DNA from: Rhabditoides inermis
Taxonomy: Eukaryota > Nematoda > Chromadorea > Rhabditida > Rhabditidae
Direction of reading: 5' to 3'
Length of the DNA stretch: 64,000 nt
Assembly (NCBI GenBank): GCA_963966185.1
Contig: CAWZYM010000033.1
Location: 62,001 to 126,000, forward strand
Shown piece by piece: positions 57,501 through 64,000 of the stretch (the first letter of the stretch is position 1; every line of letters starts with the position of its first letter). The position numbers and the translations under genes are program-made. The notes beneath the pieces were generated by a model, which did not search any database, had not been told where the DNA came from, and worked only from the letters and a program-made list of their open reading frames with translations.

Positions 57501-60500
57501 CTTCGAGTAGTCTCGCGGGCCGTCGTAGACTGCGGGCAGAGCCTCGCATAGCAGCTTGGCCAGCACCTCGTTGCGACGACCCACCTCCCGGCGACGGCGG
57601 CCCACACGCCACTCCCTGCAAAGACCACGTGTACAGGTGACTGAGAAGGGGGAGGCAGCCGGTGCACACAGACCGCCACTGCTCATTACATCGCCCCTAC
57701 TACACGCATCAACGCGTAATGAAATGAGTATTGAGAAAGAGGAGAAGGGAGCGCAGAGAAAGTACGGCTGCGCCGGCCAGCGTGTAATCGAGTAATCTGG
57801 GCATAGTTTCTGCACAGCCATACTCGCCACAGCTCTATAGTAACGAGCGGCGGCGAGTGGCGAGTCAACAAGGCAGGGCATGCATGACAGAGATTGAGAG
57901 TCATGTGGCGAGTGCAGCTCACCACTAGCAGTTAATCCGATTCGCATCGCATCGTCACACACTTGTCGACGCGCGACGAGACGAATCCTCAGTACGAGAG
58001 AACGAGTGGAATGAAGTAGAGGGGAGAGAGTGCGCACCACAAAATGAACTCTATTCTCATTACGCAGTCGGTGCCGCCTTTAAGAAAGGTTTGTCGAGCA
58101 AGAGAGGAGATAACACCGATGTAAGTGGAAGATGACAGGAGGCAGAGGGAGGATGATCAAGAGAAAGAGAGGGAGAGGGAGGGAGAGGGGAAGGGGGAGA
58201 TAGAGAGGGGAAGGGAGAGAGGGGGAGGGGAGAGAGAGCTGTAATCACACCGGCATGGCAAGCACCCTTCCTTCCCCTGTGTCATGAAAGGGAACGCGAG
58301 AGGGCTAATTGGGCGGCCGCGAACAAATGGCAAACGACTCATCGCCCCACTCGAGTACCCAATCGGGAAGAGACGAGACAAGAGAGAAGAGAGGGGAACG
58401 CGTGTGCCACCCCCCCCCCCCTCCTTCTCGCTTCCCCAAATCAGCATGTGTTCCAAGTCTCGTAACAAAACTCTCGCCCGCCCTAATGAGGATGAGACAT
58501 GACAAGAGAGTCGCCCACTCGACTTGCAAAAAAACATTCTCCCCGACCCTCCTCCTTTCCCCATCTATGCGCAATAACAATGTGCAACTGCAGTGAGCAC
58601 GGAAGCGGCGTGTCGCCACAATAACATCCTCTCTCAGCCTCTTCCTCTGTTCCTTTCTCCATCCATTCTCCCACACAGCATGATTAAATTCCGCACATGC
58701 TATCATGAAACGTCGACACGTCGCATATCACGTCAAGCCCCATTGAAAAAAAACACACACACACAAACTAAAAAGACAACGTACTTGAAGTAGTAGTTGA
58801 GTGAGAAGAACGCGATGACTATGGGATATCCAACAGCGTGCGCGCCGAAAAAGGCGTTGAGGGATCGTGGCAGGGGAGGCTGCACGCCCTGCACTTGACC
58901 ACAACCTGCAACAACACACATCAATTGATTAGCAATAATCAAACAACATGTCTAGTATAGATACTCAACTATGTTAGGTCAGCTGTTACATCCGTCAAAA
59001 ATGATGAATCGAATACGAAACGAATTCACACTCGCATCTCCCAACTCTCCACATCTGCTGCACAAAAGCACTCAAAACCCCGAGTCGCAAAGAAAAGTTA
59101 TTAAATGGTTTAAAAAAACGGACGGTACCTTGCGCGATGTTGAACATGCCAGCGAGTGGGCCGTCTGGTGAGGCGAGTATGATGAGATCGCATCGCATCC
59201 GACACACCACCTCGAACACTACCACCAAACACCACATCACCAACACGGGAACGCCCGCTGTTCGGTCATCTGCAAAAACAAAGCGTCACTCTTTGAATGA
59301 ATGACACACGAGGAGAGGCACTCACGTAGTATGATGTGTATAGTTCTGAGGAAGCCGCCGTTTGCGTGCCACACCAAGTGCACCCATACATACGTCGACG
59401 CTAGGAATATCAACACCTGCAAGCACCGGGTCAACGGGGAGCAGCCAGGACAATGACAAATGACAAATCAACAGGTAAACACCCACCTGCACCGGTATAA
59501 ATAGATAGCACATCAAATCCGACGTCGCCGTCACGCATACGAATAATACAGAAAACTTCTGAAAAGACATAATGCTCACGTGTAGAAACAGATAAATTAA
59601 AAAAAAAACAATGAAATAATTGTTTGAAACGCACGGCTGCGTTGTTGTCGGCGAGAGTGAGGAAGGAGTTGGTGTTCTTGTAGCAGCTGTCGTACGCTGC
59701 CCGCACTATCAGCCAGAACGGCCACAACAACTCGAAGCGGAAACCCACCTGCAACAACGTTGCCAATAAATACATAACTATTACAAAACTAAATATATCA
59801 ATGAATCAAAATAGTACTCACCAACACATCCAGCGAGATAATGGACAGCCACAAGAGACACAACCTCGCGTATGCCAACGATACTGATACCCTGAAAGAC
59901 ATGATCATCTACAAGAGTTGGTGCACAACCTCGTTGTCAATCACCACATGTTCTCCATCCTCCCTTCTCCTACCCGCATACCATATCATTACCACCCCCG
60001 ATCCCCCTCCTCTCTGTCCACTCTCTCGCTCCCCCTTCCCTTCTTCGGCTCAAAAGCGCCATTTATTTTTAATTGCGCGATTGTGGCGATAAACTCTCTG
60101 TGGCCGTCGCACTGTCTGAGTCTGTGGTGCGTGCCCCTAGAGTATGCAGAGAGCGCGGCTGGCATCCATCGATTTCTTCATATCGCATATCTCCCATTCA
60201 GTTCATTCCATATTCCACACCCCTAAACACAGACGTCGTCTTGCCTTTGCTTTCCTTTGGCCCACAGTCACATCGTCATCGATTCAATTCCCATTGCCAT
60301 ACAACACTTCACAAAACAGTTCTCGCTTCGTTTAGCCGCGGTAGTCGTTAACGAAGTAACAATATCATACAATTACACATATCCGCCGCTACAAAAATGC
60401 GGCATACTGTGGCGGCCTGCGTTGCTGCTCACAAGGCTTACTGTAATTGGTCCCCGAAGAATGGGAAATGTTGAGTGTGAGTGTGACAGGGAGTACAGAA

Positions 60501-60850
60501 AGCCACCGGGGAGAAGGCAAGCTGATTAGCGAAAAGTACATATTAATCGCCTCGCCTCATCGCACCTTACACGTTAATTGTCAAAGGTTAATTAGCCTAT
60601 ACAATCAGTCACTGTATTCAACACATTTCTTCGAACTTTCGATGCGACCAGCGGCAATCAATCTACCGAACTACTCCACAACGTACGTAATACATAAATA
60701 GTTCCAACAGCACAATATTTTGAAAAACAAAACAAAAAAGAAGGAATAAAAGCGAACGTACCCGTCCCTGACAGGGTCGGCGGTCTTGACGCGCCCCTTG
60801 AGGGTGCGACGCAGCTTCTGCGCTTCCACGGCCCGCGACCGCTTCTGCAT
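54529..60850 (-). CDS. maco-1: Macoilin
   Basis: Fifteen exons on the minus strand (5' to 3': 60762-60850, 59822-59892, 59635-59748, 59487-59558, 59326-59416, 59129-59269, 58785-58905, 57473-57615, 56507-56612, 56220-56458, 56067-56174, 55784-56014, 55129-55736, 54759-55081, 54529-54706) give about 880 residues. The N-terminus carries several membrane segments: ARLCLLWLSIISLDVLVGFR, FELLWPFWLIVRAAYDS, FVCVTATSDLMCYLFIPV, FLASTYVWVHLVW and VPVLVMWCLVVVFEVV. A basic segment and Ser/Gln/His-rich loops follow. Exon 11 adds a hydrophobic VMRVVWQALLWLSWLVW. A long coiled coil fills 55129-55736, then a conserved tail (SMRMELRVIRERNAHLED to AQTHRIN). Macoilin is a neuronal ER/nuclear-envelope protein needed for normal excitability in C. 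elegans. The start lies ten bases after TTTCAG. Confidence 0.92.
57206..57405. mobile_element. 200-bp inverted-repeat element in a macoilin intron
   Basis: The first and last about 70 bases are inverted copies with very few mismatches. The ends read CATTTGACTACAGAAATGAA inward from both sides. The centre is about 60 bp. No target duplication is evident (flanks TTGTA and CACAA). It lies in the intron between the exons at 57473-57615 and 56507-56612, so the pre-mRNA could form a long hairpin there. Confidence 0.8.
57616..58784 (-). other. Macoilin intron 7
   Basis: This is an intron of about 1.17 kb on the minus strand. It contains a purine-rich tract (about 58150-58235) and a C-run (58410-58421). 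No gene is recognised. Confidence 0.55.
59893..60761 (-). other. Macoilin intron 1
   Basis: This is an intron of about 870 bp between the first two coding exons. No gene, repeat or conserved site is recognised. Confidence 0.55.
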
Positions 60851-63374
60851 AGAGCTAGATCTGAAAACACACATGCTCAATATGGACATGCAACACAACA
60901 CACTGGTAATCGATACATCAAAATGGAAACAATAGGCGACGACGCGAAACGGCAGCCATACCGAGGAAGGCACGATCAATAACACAAAACCCATCCAGCG
61001 CCTTTTTACACTTTCACTCGCGGCTCCCGGTAATATGCACAAGTGCGTATAATACAGATAAATGAACTAACCGACAAGTCGCGCATTATTCTATAATATA
61101 CGGAATATGGTCAAGAGGTGCGTCAGGAAGAAGGTTGAATATATTTCCAGGGATATCCGCCGACTGGGCGTACCATTCTGTTACTACTCGTACTTGCCTT
61201 CTACATATGCCAGTCAAGCTGATAAAATAACGAGCCTACTCTCGCCCCGGCGCGTGGTAACTATAACAACGAGACGATTGTCTTGTAGGCACAATTCCGT
61301 TGCGATTCCTACCTCAAATGAGCCACATTGAGTGAGGTAATGAAATGTTTGGGACAAGAAGAACTGATTCAACGCGTAATTTACGTTGGTCATAGAAAAC
61401 ATTCAAAGTTTGAAAGCGTGAAGAAACTTTCAACGTGATTGTGAGGAACGCGGCTTCCGACACGTATCTTTGAGTTTGTGTGCCACCTAGATGGGTTATC
61501 AGTGATTCGAATGCGATAATACGCTCACCCGACTATCACACTCTCAGCTCTCGCGCATTCCATCATCCATTCAATCGAATCAAGCAGTCGATCGAGACTC
61601 GCCGATCAATGCGCCGACGACGCGGCTCCCGCGCACAACACGCGTCACATCACATCCCATTCCCACACCACACAATCTGCTTCTTCCTATCACTGTCACT
61701 AATCACACACGTCACTTCCGTCGAATAGATAGTACAGATTACTCTCATCTCCCAGGCGGAAGCGCGGTGACGAGCCGAGAAGGTATCAAATTGAATCGCG
61801 ATCGACTGTCCACTAAACAAACTACACGAGCGTCGCGCCGAGAGAGCAACACAACAAAACGAGAAACGAACAGAGCGATTAGAAAATCGATGCTGGACGG
61901 GGCACGTGTAAAAACGCGCTCGTTTCAACCGAAATCAATTACGCAGTTCATCATCGACGACCTGGCACCCCGATTGCGAAAACAACAAGGATACTTGAGA
62001 ATCACGACCCCACACCTTCTACATGAAGAGTGACAACAATCATGGTGATGCTTACTTACAAGTAACAAGTATTGTCGATGCGGGAGTGTGTATGTGTGAC
62101 TACTGGCACTGCAGAGACACAGCCTTGGCCGAGTTATCGATCAAGCTAGAGCGAGAGGCGAGCGGGGAAGGAGGGGGCTGCTGCCACTCTGCCGCCGGCC
62201 CTCCCTCCGGCTCACTCCCCCTCTCCCTCACACTCACAACAACAACCACCACAACACTTCCACCTCACGCATCAATGATTCTTTCACTCCGGCTAGAATA
62301 GACATCAATCACTAAAATAAAATGTAATGAAACATATAAAAAAACAATCTCTTCAGGCAAAACAATGTTTTGACTTTGAGCAGGGCAGGCAGTCCTATTA
62401 GAAAACAGCGAAATCATGTAGTGAATATAAATCACTGTTCGTGTTCATGTTCCAGTGTATCTACACATAAACAAAAAAACAGAGTCAACCGATTCAATAC
62501 ACAACATAAATCAATTATCGACTGGCAAGACGTTCCTCTGTGTCTCTGCCGGCAATTTGCTCTTTTCTCTACACTCTGCCCGATCAGTTCAATAGGTCAC
62601 GAAAATACAATATCTGAATATTTATTTTAATAATTGACATAAAACCGAGAGAAAAATTGGAATGAAGAAAAAAAGAGAAAAGAAACAAGCCGGATCAATG
62701 GTCCAACATAGCAAATTTTGTATCTGAATTATGTGTAGTACAAATGAAAATTATGTGAAAGGAGAAAAGGTATTCATAAATAACGTAAGTATTATTCATT
62801 CATTTCATAAGTGCTGCGCTGAAGGCCACAGTTTAGTGTTCTATGATATTTCAATCTCAATCAATCTCCTACTAACATAATAATATGTTGATGCATTCCA
62901 TCCATCTAATCCCATGAACCGGGAAGGAAACGATGTGAGGATTTTTTATTCCGACAGTACACTTCTCATCCAGCATACAACTCTTCTCCCATGTTTCTAT
63001 ACCAAGTCCTTTTCTCATCCTTTGATTATTGAAGAAACAATATTATGTCGTATGTGGAGTATGGCGTATCAAACATACTGCTAATAGTAATCATACTGTA
63101 TACAAGCACTGAAATGTACAGAGAAAAGAGACAAATAACCGTTTAGCTATTGCCTTTGCTGAACAACAAACAACAAACCAAAAATTAATAACATCTTTGT
63201 TCACTGTTACAAATCATTATTCATTACACATGCATTGACACACCGCAAAACGAGACGACATTGTGAAAATAACGAAGGCAAGCAAACCACCCTTACAGTC
63301 GATGCGCCTAGAGAGATATTTGAGCTTTTGGGGGAGTAAGCACCGTTCACGGAAAAGAGTTTCGATGATAGCAT
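60851..63374. other. Upstream of macoilin and downstream of the last gene
   Basis: This is 2.5 kb of mainly AT-rich sequence. The part near 60851-62000 likely includes macoilin 5' UTR and promoter. The part near 63000-63374 is probably 3' UTR of the minus-strand gene at the window end. No coding region is supported. Confidence 0.5.
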
Positions 63375-63730
63375 CTACTGCGCCTTAGCCTTCTCGGCAT
63401 TGATGCGGCTGGCCTTGACGATGAGAGTGACGGCGACAATGAGAATCAGACCACCCACGCCGATCACCGACAGCATCTGGTTGTCGTCCTGAAACGACGG
63501 CACGGTGGGAAAGGTACGCAGGGGCTACTCACCAGCACGTCTTGCACCTTCTCTTTGATGAACTCGTACGCATGCTCGATCGCCGTCGGGGGCTCTGGCA
63601 CGCGGTGGCCACGCTGCTCCTACACACAGACAAGGTGAGAGAGAGAGAGAGAGAGGGGGGGGGGGGAGGGGGGAATGAAGGAGGGAGGGAGGGTGAGAAC
63701 GAAGATGAGAGAGGGAAGAGAGAGAGAGAG

Positions 63731-63768
<38 letters not shown>

Positions 63769-63824
63769 AAAAGAGAGGAGGGGGAATGAAGGAGGGAGGG
63801 AGGGTGAGAACGAAGATGAGAGAG

Positions 63825-63872
<48 letters not shown>

Positions 63873-64000
63873 AATGAAGGAGGGAGGGAGAGAGAAAACG
63901 AAGATGAGAGAGGAAAGAGAGAGAGAGAGAGAGAGAGGATACAGTACCTTGAACTTGTAGAGTGCAAAGTTGGTGAGAGAGCGCACGTCCTTTGCGGACT
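63375..64000 (-). CDS. 3' end of a tail-anchored or type I membrane protein gene (partial)
   Basis: Three exons on the minus strand join in frame: 63948-64000 (continuing outside), 63533-63619 and 63375-63488. The visible C-terminal part reads AKDVRSLTNFALYKFK, then HRVPEPPTAIEHAYEFIKEK. It ends with one membrane segment, MLSVIGVGGLILIVAVTLIV, and a short basic tail KASRINAEKAKAQ facing the cytosol or matrix. I do not recognise the family. The 5' part lies outside the window. A repetitive GA-rich intron separates the first two visible exons. Confidence 0.7.
63641..63935. repeat. GA-rich minisatellite in the last gene's intron
   Basis: A composite unit is repeated three times, with GAATGAAGGAGGGAGGGAG starting at 63673, 63784 and 63872. 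Each is followed by a segment with ACGAAGATGAGAGAGG and a GA run. The periods are 111 and 88 bp, and the difference lies in the GA runs. Confidence 0.8.

Noticed and set aside
63641..63935. CRISPR-like spacing of repeats
   Set aside because: The units are GA-rich minisatellite copies in a eukaryotic intron, without unique spacers of uniform size.

Overview
The window is animal nuclear DNA, most likely from a nematode. Genes are split into many short exons by introns that are often only 40-70 bases long, with GT donors and acceptors mostly ending TTTCAG or TTGCAG. Seven of the inferred start codons lie 0-45 bases after a splice-acceptor-like site, as expected with spliced-leader trans-splicing or short 5' UTR introns. 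The protein families are metazoan: X11/LIN-10, DCAF11/WDR23, THADA, M1 aminopeptidase, PNISR and macoilin. One small secreted thrombospondin-repeat protein has a cysteine pattern I associate with nematodes. I cannot name the species.

Layout. Bases 1-11330 are a head-to-tail array of a Penelope-like retroelement with permuted domain order: a GIY-YIG endonuclease N-terminal to the reverse transcriptase, as in the Naiad/Chlamys group. Copy 1 has an intact 941-residue ORF, copy 2 has lost its start and endonuclease core, and copy 3 is broken by a 14-bp duplication inside the RT. The shared spacers carry a hammerhead-ribozyme-like module and a run of small hairpins. Bases 11356-17450 hold two related spliced genes of unknown family plus the stub of a third, and three short transposable elements sit in or beside them: two foldbacks of one family and a TTAA-flanked element containing a tRNA-like sequence.

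From 18.3 kb onward the region is ordinary and gene-dense. X11/LIN-10 (+, 18.4-27.0 kb), DCAF11 (+, 29.0-32.7 kb) and THADA (+, 33.1-39.3 kb) are followed by a gap with no recognised gene (39.3-41.8 kb). Then come the thrombospondin-repeat gene (+, 41.8-42.8 kb), an M1 aminopeptidase (-, 42.9-47.7 kb), PNISR (+, 49.6-52.8 kb), macoilin (-, 54.5-60.9 kb) and the 3' end of a membrane-protein gene (-, 63.4-64.0 kb). A hAT-type MITE with another element nested in it lies between PNISR and macoilin. Single MITEs or foldbacks lie in introns of THADA and macoilin. Long GA/CT microsatellites occur in introns of most genes.

The host genes do not form one pathway: synaptic/polarity scaffolding (X11), Cullin-4 ubiquitin ligase targeting (DCAF11), tRNA 2'-O-methylation (THADA), ecto-peptidase activity, pre-mRNA splicing (PNISR) and ER/neuronal membrane function (macoilin). 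The most unusual content is the permuted Penelope array and its ribozyme-like module.
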